DNA from: an uncultured Nioella sp.
GTDB lineage: Bacteria; Pseudomonadota; Alphaproteobacteria; Rhodobacterales; Rhodobacteraceae
Assembly (NCBI GenBank): GCA_947495575.1
Contig: CANLZL010000003.1
Location: 372,001 to 436,000 of the forward strand
Direction of reading: 5' to 3'
DNA length: 64,000 bases
The notes beneath the pieces were generated by a model. The model did no database searches. It was not told the origin of the DNA and saw nothing but the letters and a program-made list of their open reading frames with translations. Shown here piece by piece: positions 40,882 through 50,754 of the stretch (its first letter is position 1; every line of letters begins with the position of its first letter). A program made the translations under genes and the position numbers.

Positions 40882-43581
40882 ATGCTTGGGCTTGGAACAA
40901 TCGCGAAAAAGGTCTTTGGAACGCCAAACGACCGCAAGGTGAAAGCCACCCGACCGATCATCGACAAGATCAATGCACTTGAGCCGGAGTTTCAGGCGCT
41001 GAGCGATACCGAAATCGTCGCCAAGACCGCCGAATTCCGCAACCGCGCACAAAATGGCGAAAGCCTTGATAACTTGTTGCCCGAAGCCTTTGCCAATTGC
41101 CGTGAGGCCGCGCGCCGTGCTCTTGGCCTGAGGGCGCATGATGTGCAGCTTGTCGGTGGTTTGTTCATGCATCAGGGCAATATTGCCGAGATGAAAACAG
41201 GCGAGGGTAAGACCCTTGTTGCCACCTTCCCCGCATATCTGAACGCATTGTCGGGCAAGGGCGTCCACGTCGTAACCGTCAACGACTACTTGGCAAAACG
41301 GGACGCGGAATGGATGGGCAAGGTCTATACCGCGCTTGGGATGTCGACCGGTGTTGTTTACCCACGGCAGCCTGATGCGGAAAAGCGTGACGCCTATGCC
41401 GCTGACATCACCTACGCCACAAACAATGAACTTGGATTTGATTACTTGCGCGACAACATGCGCTCGTCCCTCAAAGACATGGCGCAGCGTGGTCACAATT
41501 TCGCGATTGTCGACGAAGTAGACTCGATCCTGATCGACGAAGCGCGGACACCGTTGATTATTTCCGGCCCATCCGCCGACCGGTCCGACCTCTATATGGC
41601 GATGGACAAGGTTATTCCCTTCATCCAAGACGACCACTTCACGCTTGACGAAAAGGCCCGTTCGGTGACGTTTACCGATGAGGGCAACGACTTCATGGAA
41701 GAGAAACTGCATGAGGTTGGCATCCTGCCTGAGGGGCAGAGCCTTTACGATCCTGAATCAACCACCATCGTGCACCACGCAACAAACGCGTTGCGCGCCC
41801 ATAAGATGTTTAACAAGGACAAAGAATATATCGTTCGAAATAACGAGATTGTTCTGATTGACGAGTTCACGGGCCGCATGATGGCCGGTCGCCGCCTGTC
41901 TGACGGCTTGCACCAGGCCATTGAGGCGAAGGAAGGCTGCAATATCCAGCCTGAGAACGTCACCATGGCGAGTGTGACCTTCCAGAACTATTTCCGCCTG
42001 TATGACACTTTGTCGGGGATGACGGGGACGGCTGCGACGGAGGCCGAGGAATTCGCCTCGATCTACAATCTGGGCGTCGTTGAGATTCCTACAAATGTGC
42101 CGGTTGCTCGGATCGACGAAGACGATCAGGTCTACCGGACCGCCAAAGAAAAATACGACGGCATCGTTGCCCAGATCAAAGAGGCACATGAAAAAGGCCA
42201 GCCTGTGCTGGTGGGCACCACGTCGATCGAGAAATCCGAAATGCTGGGTGAGATGCTGAAGGCCGCTGGCCTGCCGCATAACATCCTGAACGCCCGCCAA
42301 CACGAGCAAGAAGCGCAGATTGTTGCCGATGCCGGCAAGCTGGGCGCGGTTACCATCGCCACCAACATGGCCGGCCGCGGGACCGACATCAAACTTGGCG
42401 GCAATGTTGAGTTCAAGATCATGGAGGCGATTGCCGCAAATCCAGATGGCGATCACGAAGTCATCCGCGCCCAAATCGAAGAAGAACACACTGCGGCAGA
42501 GCAAGCCGTCAAGGACGCTGGCGGACTTTACGTTCTGGCGACGGAGCGCCACGAAAGCCGCCGTATCGACAACCAGCTGCGCGGCCGTTCTGGCCGTCAG
42601 GGTGACCCCGGCCGATCCAGTTTCTTCCTGAGCCTCGAAGATGATCTGATGCGCATCTTTGGCTCGGAACGGCTGGACAAGATGCTGAACACGCTTGGCA
42701 TGCAGGAAGGCGAAGCAATCGTGCACCCTTGGGTGAACAAATCGCTGGAACGCGCTCAGGCCAAGGTTGAAGGCCGCAACTTCGACATTCGGAAACAGCT
42801 TTTGAAATTCGATGACGTCATGAATGACCAGCGTAAGGCCATTTTTGGTCAACGCATGGAGATCATGGCCGCAGAAGATATCAACGAGATCACCAAGGAC
42901 ATGCGCCATCAGGTGATTGAAGACATCATCGACCAGTTTATGCCGCCCAAATCCTATGCCGATCAGTGGGACATGGACGGCATGCAAGAGGCCGTTAAAT
43001 CATCGCTTGGGCTTGATCTACCTGTGCAGGACTGGGCCGCAGAAGAAGGCGTAGATGACGAAGATATTCGCGAGCGCCTTGAAAAAGCAGCCGATGAATT
43101 CATGGCCAAAAAGGCCGTGGATTTCGGACCGGAAAACATGCGTCAAATCGAAAAGCAGCTCCTGCTTCAGACCATCGACGCGAAATGGCGTGAACACCTG
43201 TTGACGCTTGAGCATCTGCGTTCGGTCGTTGGGTTCCGGGGTTATGCCCAACGTGATCCGCTGAACGAATACAAGACCGAAGGGTTCCAACTATTCGAAG
43301 GCATGTTGGATAGCCTGCGCGCCGATGTGACAGAAAAGCTTAGCCGTATCCAACCGCTGAGCCCTGAACAGCAACAGGAAATGATGCGCCAAATGCAAGA
43401 GCGTCAGGCCGCCCAAGCCGCTGCAGCTGGCATCGCTGCAAATCCCGAACCCGCGCCAGAACCGGTGGTTGAGGGCTTTGACGAAAACGATCAGTCGACC
43501 TGGGGCAATCCCGGCCGGAATGACACCTGCCCATGCGGATCAGGGAAGAAATTCAAACATTGTCACGGTCGCCTTACCTGA
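40882..43581 (+). CDS. secA: preprotein translocase ATPase SecA
   Basis: An 899-residue motor driving unfolded preproteins through SecYEG. Walker A is MKTGEGKT at residues 104-111. [21 protein letters not shown] carries the DEAD-like Walker [21 protein letters not shown] the second NBD, and [29 protein letters not shown] the arginine finger. The C-terminal linker ends in the zinc motif [14 protein letters not shown] that binds SecB. ATG 40882 gives the family N-terminus [13 protein letters not shown]; earlier in-frame starts extend into the promoter region. Confidence 0.98.
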   Translation: MLGLGTIAKKVFGTPNDRKVKATRPIIDKINALEPEFQALSDTEIVAKTAEFRNRAQNGESLDNLLPEAFANCREAARRALGLRAHDVQLVGGLFMHQGNIAEMKTGEGKTLVATFPAYLNALSGKGVHVVTVNDYLAKRDAEWMGKVYTALGMSTGVVYPRQPDAEKRDAYAADITYATNNELGFDYLRDNMRSSLKDMAQRGHNFAIVDEVDSILIDEARTPLIISGPSADRSDLYMAMDKVIPFIQDDHFTLDEKARSVTFTDEGNDFMEEKLHEVGILPEGQSLYDPESTTIVHHATNALRAHKMFNKDKEYIVRNNEIVLIDEFTGRMMAGRRLSDGLHQAIEAKEGCNIQPENVTMASVTFQNYFRLYDTLSGMTGTAATEAEEFASIYNLGVVEIPTNVPVARIDEDDQVYRTAKEKYDGIVAQIKEAHEKGQPVLVGTTSIEKSEMLGEMLKAAGLPHNILNARQHEQEAQIVADAGKLGAVTIATNMAGRGTDIKLGGNVEFKIMEAIAANPDGDHEVIRAQIEEEHTAAEQAVKDAGGLYVLATERHESRRIDNQLRGRSGRQGDPGRSSFFLSLEDDLMRIFGSERLDKMLNTLGMQEGEAIVHPWVNKSLERAQAKVEGRNFDIRKQLLKFDDVMNDQRKAIFGQRMEIMAAEDINEITKDMRHQVIEDIIDQFMPPKSYADQWDMDGMQEAVKSSLGLDLPVQDWAAEEGVDDEDIRERLEKAADEFMAKKAVDFGPENMRQIEKQLLLQTIDAKWREHLLTLEHLRSVVGFRGYAQRDPLNEYKTEGFQLFEGMLDSLRADVTEKLSRIQPLSPEQQQEMMRQMQERQAAQAAAAGIAANPEPAPEPVVEGFDENDQSTWGNPGRNDTCPCGSGKKFKHCHGRLT

Positions 43582-43592
43582 AGTGATCCAAG

Positions 43593-43624
43593 AAACCCCG
43601 CCCGATAAGACGGGGTTTTCTTTT
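43593..43624 (+). terminator. intrinsic terminator of secA
   Basis: AAACCCCG (43593-43600) pairs with CGGGGTTT (43611-43618) around a 10-nt loop, and TTTTCTTTT follows. It starts 11 nt after the secA stop and is the clearest rho-independent terminator in the window. Confidence 0.9.
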
Positions 43625-43654
43625 ATCGCGGGCTTGCAGCGGCGCCGTTATTTA

Positions 43655-43676
43655 CAGTAATGAATATTCATTACTG
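43655..43676. promoter_or_regulatory. perfect 22-bp palindromic operator before tetR-SDR
   Basis: CAGTAATGAAT followed directly by its complement ATTCATTACTG forms an uninterrupted 22-bp palindrome ending 17 nt before the ATG of the TetR-family gene. Length and position fit a TetR dimer operator that also would block the tetR-SDR transcript. Confidence 0.8.
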
Positions 43677-43693
43677 ATTCGGATCTGCGCAAC

Positions 43694-44275
43694 ATGCCAC
43701 GCCCCTCCAAAGAAGCTGTTTTTGAAAAAATCCTGACCGCCGTTGTCGACGTGGTTGCCAAAAAGGGCATCGCTGCGACTTCAGTCGGGGACGTTGCCAA
43801 GGCCGCGCGCATTTCTGCCGGAACGATCTACCTGCATTTCGAAAACAAGGATGACATGCTGCAAAAAGTGTATTTGCGCATTAAGGCCGATTTTCATGCT
43901 GAGCTGATGACGGCGGCCAACGCTGGCACATCAGAACAGGTGATTGCCGCGCTTTGGCTTTCCTTCCTGGGATTTCTGAAATCCCATCCACAGCGGTTCC
44001 TCTATCTGGAATATGCGGGCGCGGCCCAGGTATTGACAGATGCGCAGCGTGCCATCGTTGCGCCGTATCAGGCCGAAATCAATGCACTGGTTCAAACCGC
44101 GCTGGACGATGGAACACTGCGCCCGATGCCGCTGGAGGTCGCAACCACCTTACTTATCGGACCCGCCATGCAACTGGCCCGAAAGGCGGCACTTACCGGG
44201 CAGGCCCCATCCAACTTAGAAATTACAGCCACATTCGAACACCTCTGGGCGGGTCTTGCCCAATCTCAAGGATAA
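43694..44275 (+). CDS. TetR/AcrR family transcriptional regulator
   Basis: A 193-residue regulator. The HTH runs over about residues 9-55: ILTAVVDVVAKKGIAATSVGDVAKAARISAGTIYLHFENKDDMLQKVY. The C-terminal domain (LSFLGFLKSHPQRFLYLEYAGAAQVL and later helices) is of the YbiH/AcrR kind. A perfect 22-bp palindrome just upstream is its likely operator. The downstream oxidoreductase gene starts 5 nt after its stop and is the probable regulated partner. The inducer is not predictable. Confidence 0.9.
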   Translation: MPRPSKEAVFEKILTAVVDVVAKKGIAATSVGDVAKAARISAGTIYLHFENKDDMLQKVYLRIKADFHAELMTAANAGTSEQVIAALWLSFLGFLKSHPQRFLYLEYAGAAQVLTDAQRAIVAPYQAEINALVQTALDDGTLRPMPLEVATTLLIGPAMQLARKAALTGQAPSNLEITATFEHLWAGLAQSQG

Positions 44276-44280
44276 ACCTC

Positions 44281-45141
44281 ATGTCGAAAACCATTCTGAT
44301 CACCGGCACTTCTACCGGGCTGGGCATTTCATTGGCCATTCAGGCGGCAAAGGCCGGTCATACGGTCTACGCTACCATGCGAAACTTGGGAAAACGCGAT
44401 GCGCTGGACACTGCCGCGAAAGAGGCCGGTGTCACACTGAATGTGATACAACTGGACGTCCAGAACACCGACAGCGTCAACGCCGCGGTCGCGCAAATTC
44501 TCAGCAAGGATGGAAAAGTTGACGTTCTGATCAACAATGCCGGGGCGGGCTATGTCCGCACAACCGAGCAAGCGCCAGAAGATGAAATCAACTGGGTCAT
44601 GGACGTGAATTTTATGGGCGTTGTGCGTTGCACCAAGGCGGTTTTGCCGTCCATGCGCACGGCGCGCTCGGGCCACGTGATCACGATCGGGTCTGTTGGC
44701 GGGCTAATGGGGCAACCCTTCAACGAGATTTATTGTGGGGCAAAATTCGCGGTCGAGGGCTACATGGAAGCGTTGGCCAGCTATGTCACGCCCAGCTTTG
44801 GAATCAACTTCACCACGGTAGAACCGGGCGGCATTGCCACTGAATTTGCCAATAATGTTTTGGCCCATGTGGGGGCCACTGGCGGCATTCTGGAAGATGA
44901 GTATCGCCCTATCCTTGAGCAATATATCGGAAATGCGCAAGCACGGGCCGGATCTGACGGATCTTACCAAACCGCCGATCAGGTGGCCGAAGTGGTTATG
45001 ACCGCCATGAATAGCGATGAACCACCGATCCGCGTCCGGACGTCGAAATGGGCAGAAGACTTCACCCACGTCAAAACAGCCGCAGACCCCGATGGCAAGA
45101 AGGCACAGGCGAAAGTCATCACCGAAATACTTGGCGCTTAA
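44281..45141 (+). CDS. short-chain dehydrogenase/reductase
   Basis: A 286-residue classical SDR. The nucleotide-binding motif is TGTSTGLGISLA (residues 8-19), followed by the NAG motif in VLINNAGAGYVRT. The catalytic Ser-Tyr-Lys set is in ITIGSVGGLMGQPFNEIYCGAKFAVEGYMEAL, and PGG in VEPGGIATEFANN completes the pattern. The sequence LDVQNTDSV after beta-3 suggests NAD(P) choice close to NADP-type SDRs, but the substrate cannot be read. It follows the TetR gene by 5 nt, so the pair is a regulator plus its detoxifying or metabolic enzyme. Confidence 0.92.
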   Translation: MSKTILITGTSTGLGISLAIQAAKAGHTVYATMRNLGKRDALDTAAKEAGVTLNVIQLDVQNTDSVNAAVAQILSKDGKVDVLINNAGAGYVRTTEQAPEDEINWVMDVNFMGVVRCTKAVLPSMRTARSGHVITIGSVGGLMGQPFNEIYCGAKFAVEGYMEALASYVTPSFGINFTTVEPGGIATEFANNVLAHVGATGGILEDEYRPILEQYIGNAQARAGSDGSYQTADQVAEVVMTAMNSDEPPIRVRTSKWAEDFTHVKTAADPDGKKAQAKVITEILGA

Positions 45142-45247
45142 CAAGATCAATGTGGGGGAGAATTTCCCCTGCATTTCCCCCTGAGCAACGCATTATCGCC
45201 CCAATTCGGCAGGATTGTTTCCGAGAGTAGAGCATTCGGAGACCGCC

Positions 45248-46243
45248 ATGAACCTCTCACCACGTTACATCGCAATCGCGACCCTCGGCGTCGGGGTGTT
45301 TACCTTTGGCGCCCTTCTGACAGAAACACGCGGCGCTGGTCTATTTGACTGGCAGGCAAACGCGCAAAGCGCGCCTGCGCCACAGGCCGCAATTTCTCCA
45401 CTTTCCACGTCGGATACTCTCCATTTGGCACAGGCCGTACCCGCCGATGCACCAATGGCCCCGACCCTCGGCAATCCCGGCCCGGCCCGGCCCGACCGCT
45501 TGGTTGAAGCGGACATGACCCCGGACGCGCAACCAGAAGTGCCGCTAAGCCCCTTTGGCCTGCCCTGTGGTTTGACCGTGGCCGCTGAACCCATGGCTGC
45601 CGCCATGGTCGGCCTCGACATCATGGACCCTTGTCAGCCGAATGCGCGCGTTGTCATTGAACATTCCGGTTTGAACCTGACCGGCCAAACCGATGTTGTT
45701 GGCCTGTTATCCATGGATATCCCTGTTTTTGAGGCTCCGGCCTTTTTCACGGTTCGGATGCCTGACGGAACCTCTGCTTCGGCTTTGGCCCCTGTCTCGG
45801 ATCTGAATCAATTCCACCGCGTCGGTGTCCAGTGGACAGAAGATAGGTCACTTGAATTGCACGCGATGGAGTTCGGCGCCACATATGGAGAGGCTGGACA
45901 TATTTGGGCCGAAAACCCCGGTACTCCTGATCGGGCCGTTGCAGGCGAGGGCGGGTTCTTGTCCTATATCGGGGATGCGGATGTTCCGATGCCGATGCTG
46001 GCCCAGATCTATAGCTTTCCCCGGGATGCAATGCAGGGCGCGGGGCTGGTCAGCCTTTCGATCGAAACCCCTGTGACAGAAGCCAACTGTGCCCAAGACA
46101 CATTGGCTCGGACACTTGAGACAGAAGAAGACGGGCGCGTGGCAGTCATTGAATTGACCTTCACCCTTCCGGCCTGCGACGCCGTTGGCGATTATCTTGT
46201 GTTGCAAAATCTGTTGCAGGACCTGAGAGTCGCAACCAACTGA
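45248..46243 (+). CDS. hypothetical exported/anchored protein
   Basis: A 331-residue protein. A single hydrophobic segment near residues 6-27 (YIAIATLGVGVFTFGALLTET) anchors it or serves as a signal. A Pro/Ala-rich linker (about 40-100) leads to a beta-rich domain with a Cys pair (FGLPCGLTVAAEP, MDPCQPNARVV) and a further pair near the end (EANCAQDTL and LPACDAVGD). IEHSGLNLTGQTDVVGLLSMDIPVFEAPAFFTVRMPDG is the conserved-looking core. I cannot name a family. It is followed 22 nt later by the PstS-OmpA gene, suggesting an envelope pair. The start ATG 45248 has CGGAGA upstream. Confidence 0.75.
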   Translation: MNLSPRYIAIATLGVGVFTFGALLTETRGAGLFDWQANAQSAPAPQAAISPLSTSDTLHLAQAVPADAPMAPTLGNPGPARPDRLVEADMTPDAQPEVPLSPFGLPCGLTVAAEPMAAAMVGLDIMDPCQPNARVVIEHSGLNLTGQTDVVGLLSMDIPVFEAPAFFTVRMPDGTSASALAPVSDLNQFHRVGVQWTEDRSLELHAMEFGATYGEAGHIWAENPGTPDRAVAGEGGFLSYIGDADVPMPMLAQIYSFPRDAMQGAGLVSLSIETPVTEANCAQDTLARTLETEEDGRVAVIELTFTLPACDAVGDYLVLQNLLQDLRVATN

Positions 46244-46265
46244 ATTTTGACCGGCACTTTCCCAA

Positions 46266-47828
46266 ATGCATTATCTTGCAAGGGTGGCCGCCGCGGCCGC
46301 CCTTTTTATTTGTTCAACGCTTTTGCCCGCGTCCGCACAGGATGTGGAATTGCGCAGCCTTGATGGCTCAATTGAATTGTCGGGCACAATTATCGGGTTT
46401 GACGGCGAATACTACCGGGTCGATACCGTCTTTGGCCCATTGACAGTGAATGCAGCAGGGGTGACTTGCCGCGGGCCGGGTTGCCCCGATCTGGAAAACT
46501 TTGTCACCGAAGTCAGCTTTCAAGGTGCGCCAGATATTGCCAATCAACTGTTCCCCGCCTTGATCGAGCGATTTGCCGCCAGCCGCGAAATGGCCGTACG
46601 TCGCCAGATCCTTGCCGAAAACCGGTCTGTCTTTGCTCTGATCCGCGGTGAGGAGGATGAGGTCGCAGCTCGATTTTATGTGACCGCCACATCCACGGAT
46701 GCCGGGTTCGATGCCTTGCTCAGCCGAGACGCCGATATCGCACTGGCCACCCGCATTCCCGATGCCAGCGAACGCGCCGCCGCTGCAGCAGCAGACCAGG
46801 GCGATCTGTCCATGGTGGCCCGCAGCAGAGTCCTCGCATTGGATGCGCTTGTGCCACTGGTCGCGCCCACTAATCTGGTCGAGGCCTTGTCGCTGGAGGA
46901 CCTGGCCCGCATTTTCTCAGGCGAAGTGACAAACTGGCAGGCGCTTGGCGGGCCGGACGCGCCAGTGGCCCTGCACTTGATGGAAGAAAGCTCAGGTATT
47001 GGGCAGGATGTTGCGATCCGCATTTTGGACGCGTTTGGCCAAACGGCCAGCGACGCTGTGATCCGGCATGCAACAGCGCGCGACCTGGCACAGGCTGTCG
47101 CCCGGGACCCTTTTGCGATTGGCATCGGAACATTGTCCGGGGCCGGGAACGCCCGGATTGTTCCTTTGCGCGGCGCCTGCGGGTTCCTTTCACCGGCCAC
47201 ACCCTCCAGTCTGAAGGCCGAAGATTATCCCCTAACCGCGCCCCTTTTGCTGTATCTTCCAGCCCGTCGAATGCCACAATTGGCCCGGGATTTCTTTCGG
47301 TTTTTTGAAAGTCAGGACGCGGACCGCGTGATCCGACGGCTGGGATTTGTCAATCAGGCGATCACGTCTACTGCGCTAACGCATCAGGGCGACCGGTTAG
47401 CCAATGCGATAACCATGGCAGGCGAGGAGATCGATCTGGATGACTTGCAGACTATGGTTGCGGCGATGCAAGGCGCAGAACGCCTATCGGCCACTTTCCG
47501 GTTTGCTGGCGGTACGACCGAATTGGACGCACAATCATTGAGTTCAATATCACGGTTGGCCCGCGCCATCGAACGAGGCGCCTATGATGGGCAAGAGCTT
47601 GTCTTTGTAGGATTTTCTGACGCGCAAGGTGCCGCCACCGCTAATTTGCGATTGGCAAGAGGCCGGGCCGAAGCCGTGCGATTGGCGCTGATCGAGGCCG
47701 CCTCTGCTGGCGATTTAAGCCGAGTACAATTGCGGGTCCAGGCCTTTGGGGAGGCATTGCCGATGGCCTGCGATGACAGCGAGGCCGGACGGGCCGTGAA
47801 TCGGCGTGTCGAAGTCTGGTTGCAATAA
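46266..47828 (+). CDS. PstS-like substrate-binding/OmpA-like fusion protein
   Basis: A 520-residue exported protein: signal peptide (1-24), a short beta domain (ELRSLDGSIELSGTIIGFDGEYYRVDTVFGPLTV) and a periplasmic phosphate-binding-protein-like domain over about 90-360. That domain contains SLEDLARIFSGEVTNWQALGG and LHLMEESSGIGQDVAIRIL, as in PstS-type ligands. A C-terminal OmpA domain (about 400-520) contains ATFRFAGGTTELDAQSLSSISRLARAI, VGFSDAQGAATANLRLARGRAEAVRLAL and NRRVEVWL. The OmpA part should tether it to peptidoglycan. The ligand is uncertain because phosphate-contacting residues cannot be verified by eye. Confidence 0.88.
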   Translation: MHYLARVAAAAALFICSTLLPASAQDVELRSLDGSIELSGTIIGFDGEYYRVDTVFGPLTVNAAGVTCRGPGCPDLENFVTEVSFQGAPDIANQLFPALIERFAASREMAVRRQILAENRSVFALIRGEEDEVAARFYVTATSTDAGFDALLSRDADIALATRIPDASERAAAAAADQGDLSMVARSRVLALDALVPLVAPTNLVEALSLEDLARIFSGEVTNWQALGGPDAPVALHLMEESSGIGQDVAIRILDAFGQTASDAVIRHATARDLAQAVARDPFAIGIGTLSGAGNARIVPLRGACGFLSPATPSSLKAEDYPLTAPLLLYLPARRMPQLARDFFRFFESQDADRVIRRLGFVNQAITSTALTHQGDRLANAITMAGEEIDLDDLQTMVAAMQGAERLSATFRFAGGTTELDAQSLSSISRLARAIERGAYDGQELVFVGFSDAQGAATANLRLARGRAEAVRLALIEAASAGDLSRVQLRVQAFGEALPMACDDSEAGRAVNRRVEVWLQ

Positions 47829-47843
47829 AAAGGACGCGTTGTC

Positions 47844-48233
47844 ATGCTTGAGGGCTTGAAGGCTGAAATCCTCGCCTGCGAAAAGAAAGTGTGGGACGCC
47901 ATGATCGCGGGCGATGCGCATGTCGATGCCGCCGCGCTTAGCGATGGCTTTCTGGGCATCTACCCTGACGGCTATTCCGGAAAATCAGATCACGTGGCGC
48001 AACTGTCAAACGGGCCGACTATAATCGGCTATGAACTATCCGACATCCGTATCCTGCCGCTTGGCGACAGCCACGCCTCACTCACTTATTGTGCGGACTT
48101 TCTTGCGACCGGGTCGGATGAAACGAAACGGATGTATGTCACGTCGATCTGGCAGCGCGACAGCGACGGCTGGATCAACATCCTCAGTCAGGACACGCCA
48201 GCAGGCGGCCCGGCGGGTATCGACTGGGTTTAA
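47844..48233 (+). CDS. SnoaL/NTF2-like (DUF4440) protein
   Basis: A 129-residue cone-fold protein. [39 protein letters not shown] is the usual N-terminal helix pair and pocket strand, and [42 protein letters not shown] forms the curved sheet. Such proteins bind small ligands or act as isomerases; no catalytic pair can be chosen here. No signal peptide. It begins 15 nt after the PstS-OmpA gene and its stop codon overlaps the convergent radC stop. Confidence 0.85.
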   Translation: MLEGLKAEILACEKKVWDAMIAGDAHVDAAALSDGFLGIYPDGYSGKSDHVAQLSNGPTIIGYELSDIRILPLGDSHASLTYCADFLATGSDETKRMYVTSIWQRDSDGWINILSQDTPAGGPAGIDWV

Positions 48234-49039
48234 AGATATCCCTCCGAACGGAAGCTGAGGTGGCAGGATTTTCCGATGATTAAGTGATCATGAATTAGGA
48301 TATTCAGTACCTCGCCTGCATCCCGAATTGCATATGTCATATCGATGTCAGCCTGACTGGGCGTTGGATCGCCGGATGGGTGATTGTGCACAAGGATCAA
48401 GGCAGAAGCATTGAGTTCCAACGCGCGCTTGACCACTTCGCGAGGGTAAACTGGCACATGATCAACCGTCCCGGTTTGTTGCTGTTCATCTGCGATCAAC
48501 ACATTCTTACGGTCTAGAAACAAGATCCGAAATTGCTCGATATCGCGATGGGCCATAGCAGACTGGCAATAATCAAGCAGGGCGTCCCACGAGGACAAGA
48601 CCGGTTTGTTGATAACTTTGGCGCGCGCCATTCGGTGGCCAACAGCCTCGATCAATTTCAACTCGAAAACGGCGGCGTCCCCGATGCCCTTGATATCTTT
48701 CAAACGGGCCGGTGGCGCGGCAAGCACATGGTTCAGGTCGCCAAACACCTTCAGCAGGCGTTTGGCCAAGGGCTTGGTGTCACCGCGTGCGTTGGCGCGG
48801 TAGAGCACCATTTCCAGCAGCTCATAGTCCGGAACGGCCTCGGCCCCGCCATCCGTAAAGCGCTGCCTAAGGCGCTGGCGATGGGCCTTTCGATGGTCTT
48901 CCACCAGCTTTGCTTCTGAAAGTTTTCGCTGTGTTGCAGGACGAATGCAACGGGACGAAGGGGCGACCGGTTTCTGCCCGGGGTCAAATTCAAACCCCGG
49001 CAAAGTCGCCTCTCGGAATCGGTTCTTTGGCCCTGTCAT
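48230..49039 (-). CDS. radC: RadC/JAB-domain protein
   Basis: A 269-residue protein with an N-terminal helix-hairpin-helix region ([23 protein letters not shown] near residue 110) and a C-terminal JAB/MPN+ metallo-domain. The zinc motif is [29 protein letters not shown] near 218-245 (H-x-H-x10-D), preceded by [34 protein letters not shown]. The classic link to DNA repair is doubtful; JAB-fold activity is more likely. Start Met at 49039 ([10 protein letters not shown]) is chosen over 49057. It is the third gene of a map-hypothetical-radC leftward run. Confidence 0.93.
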   Translation of the reverse strand: MTGPKNRFREATLPGFEFDPGQKPVAPSSRCIRPATQRKLSEAKLVEDHRKAHRQRLRQRFTDGGAEAVPDYELLEMVLYRANARGDTKPLAKRLLKVFGDLNHVLAAPPARLKDIKGIGDAAVFELKLIEAVGHRMARAKVINKPVLSSWDALLDYCQSAMAHRDIEQFRILFLDRKNVLIADEQQQTGTVDHVPVYPREVVKRALELNASALILVHNHPSGDPTPSQADIDMTYAIRDAGEVLNILIHDHLIIGKSCHLSFRSEGYL

Positions 49040-49074
49040 GAGCCAAGACTGCCGCAATAATGGTTAACAGGGGG

Positions 49075-49746
49075 TTAGGGGTAGACCCAGCTATTCAACA
49101 ACCGCCCAGTCAGAGTTGCCGCCAATGTCGCCCCGTCTGAAACCGGAGCCAGCGACAGGTTGATATTCGAGATCGTGAAATATGCCTCGGGGCGATCAGG
49201 GTGCAGCATCATCGTCAACCGTACGGCCATGGGGCCAATTGACGGGTCGGTATATGTCCCGATCAGGTGCACGCCGGGAACGTCGCCGAAATCAATTGCC
49301 TCGATAGCCAGAATTTCCGGGTTCTCGAATCCGGCAACGGCTTGCGGGAATATCTGCTCTTGCAGGGCGCGCGCCGAAATTTGGAGCCGCACCGTTGCGG
49401 GATCCTCCTGATCTTCGGCCATCGGAATTGTGGCCGAGACGATCTGGATGTTTTCGATGAACTGGCGCGGTTCGGTGTTGGCCGCGAAGGTGAATTTCAC
49501 AAAGGCCCCGCCATCTGGCGCACCATCCGAAATCAGGTGAACATCACTGTGCGTGGGCACTTGAATTGTAAAGGGCAGCGGTACCGGAATACCAAATTGC
49601 GCCGTGTAGTCTTCATCAAATTCAAAAATCCGCGCCGTAGTCAGGCCCTCAAGCTCAAACAAATTGAACTCGACCGTTGCCTGTGCCGAAACAGGCGTTG
49701 TCGCCAAACCAAATGTCATCGCCAAAGCGCCAAGTACCAACCGCAT
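49075..49746 (-). CDS. hypothetical secreted protein
   Basis: A 223-residue exported protein. The ATG at 49746 has a strong GGGAGGA 5 nt upstream and begins a signal peptide (residues 1-20, LVLGALAMTFGLATTPVSAQ). The mature part is beta-rich: VEFNLFELEGLTTARIFEFDEDYTAQFGIPVPLPFTIQVPTHSDVHLISDG and a long run of strands with ISNINLSLAPVSDGATLAATLTG near the end. It contains no cysteine. No family is recognised; a periplasmic or surface role is inferred from export only. It lies between map and radC on the same strand. Confidence 0.75.
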   Translation of the reverse strand: MRLVLGALAMTFGLATTPVSAQATVEFNLFELEGLTTARIFEFDEDYTAQFGIPVPLPFTIQVPTHSDVHLISDGAPDGGAFVKFTFAANTEPRQFIENIQIVSATIPMAEDQEDPATVRLQISARALQEQIFPQAVAGFENPEILAIEAIDFGDVPGVHLIGTYTDPSIGPMAVRLTMMLHPDRPEAYFTISNINLSLAPVSDGATLAATLTGRLLNSWVYP

Positions 49747-49809
49747 GAAATCCTCCCAATAAAGAGGTCGACGATAGGGCGCGTGGCTTGTTTGGTCAAA
49801 CAATGGTGA

Positions 49810-50619
49810 TCAGGAATAGGTCGGGTGGAATTTGCCAGACGGGCTGAGCGTGAAGATTTCAAACCCATCAGCGGTAACGCCAATGGAATGCTCGAACTGT
49901 GCGCTCAGGCTCTTGTCGCGGGTCACGGCGGTCCAATCATCGGCCAGCACCTTTGTCTCTGGACGGCCCAGATTGATCATTGGCTCGATTGTAAAAAACA
50001 TACCCTCTTCCAAAACTGGCCCAGTGCCTGCGCGCCCATAATGCAGAACATTGGGAGGCGCGTGGAATACGGTGCCAAGACCATGACCACAGAAATCCCG
50101 GACAACCGACATGCGTTGCGATTCTGCATAGCTTTGGATGGCGTGGCCGATATCGCCAAACGTATTACCGGGCTTCACCGCCTCAATCCCCATGAAAAGC
50201 GCATCATGCGTGACCTGGATCAACCGTTCGGCCTTGCGACCCAATTTGCCGGCCACATACATGCGGCTGCTATCGCCGAACCAGCCATCCACAATAGTGG
50301 TAACGTCGATATTCAGGATGTCGCCATTTTTCAGCACTTTGGACCCGGGAATACCGTGGCAAACCACGTGATTGACCGAGATGCAGCTGGCGTGCTGGTA
50401 ACCCTTGTAGCCAATCGTGGCAGAGGTCGCGCCTGCCTCATTCACCATGCGCTCAATCTCTGAATCAATGGCGGCGGTGGTCACACCGGGTTCGACCATT
50501 GCAGCGATATCGTCCAGAATTCGCGCGGTCAGGGCGCCGGCCTTATACATGCCAGCGGAATCCTCGGGGTTGTGAATGCGGATGCCGTCCTTGGTCAGGC
50601 GGCCACGGAAATCGTCCAC
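49810..50619 (-). CDS. map: methionine aminopeptidase, type I
   Basis: A 269-residue M24 metallopeptidase removing the initiator Met. Metal ligands appear in DILNIDVTTIVDGWFGDSSRMYVAG (Asp, Asp), CGHGLGTVFHAPPNVLH (His), GMFFTIEPMINLG (Glu) and QFEHSIGVTADGFEIFT (Glu). GYPxSxCxSVN-like HASCISVNHVVCHGIPG is also standard. Length is that of bacterial MetAP I with a short N-terminal extension (DDFRGRLTKDGIRIHNPEDSAGMYKAG). It is divergent from the CinA-like gene with a 135-bp gap and heads the map-hypothetical-radC run. Confidence 0.96.
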   Translation of the reverse strand: MDDFRGRLTKDGIRIHNPEDSAGMYKAGALTARILDDIAAMVEPGVTTAAIDSEIERMVNEAGATSATIGYKGYQHASCISVNHVVCHGIPGSKVLKNGDILNIDVTTIVDGWFGDSSRMYVAGKLGRKAERLIQVTHDALFMGIEAVKPGNTFGDIGHAIQSYAESQRMSVVRDFCGHGLGTVFHAPPNVLHYGRAGTGPVLEEGMFFTIEPMINLGRPETKVLADDWTAVTRDKSLSAQFEHSIGVTADGFEIFTLSPSGKFHPTYS

Positions 50620-50754
50620 GTCTTGTCCTCACTGATGGGTTGGCCTGAAAATAGGGCAAAATATCCGGGGTTTCCAGATGCGGAAATCGAATGCAGCGTC
50701 TGGCCCTTTCCAGAAGGCAAAGATAACCTGACGACGGTTAACCAAAGGTGACAC

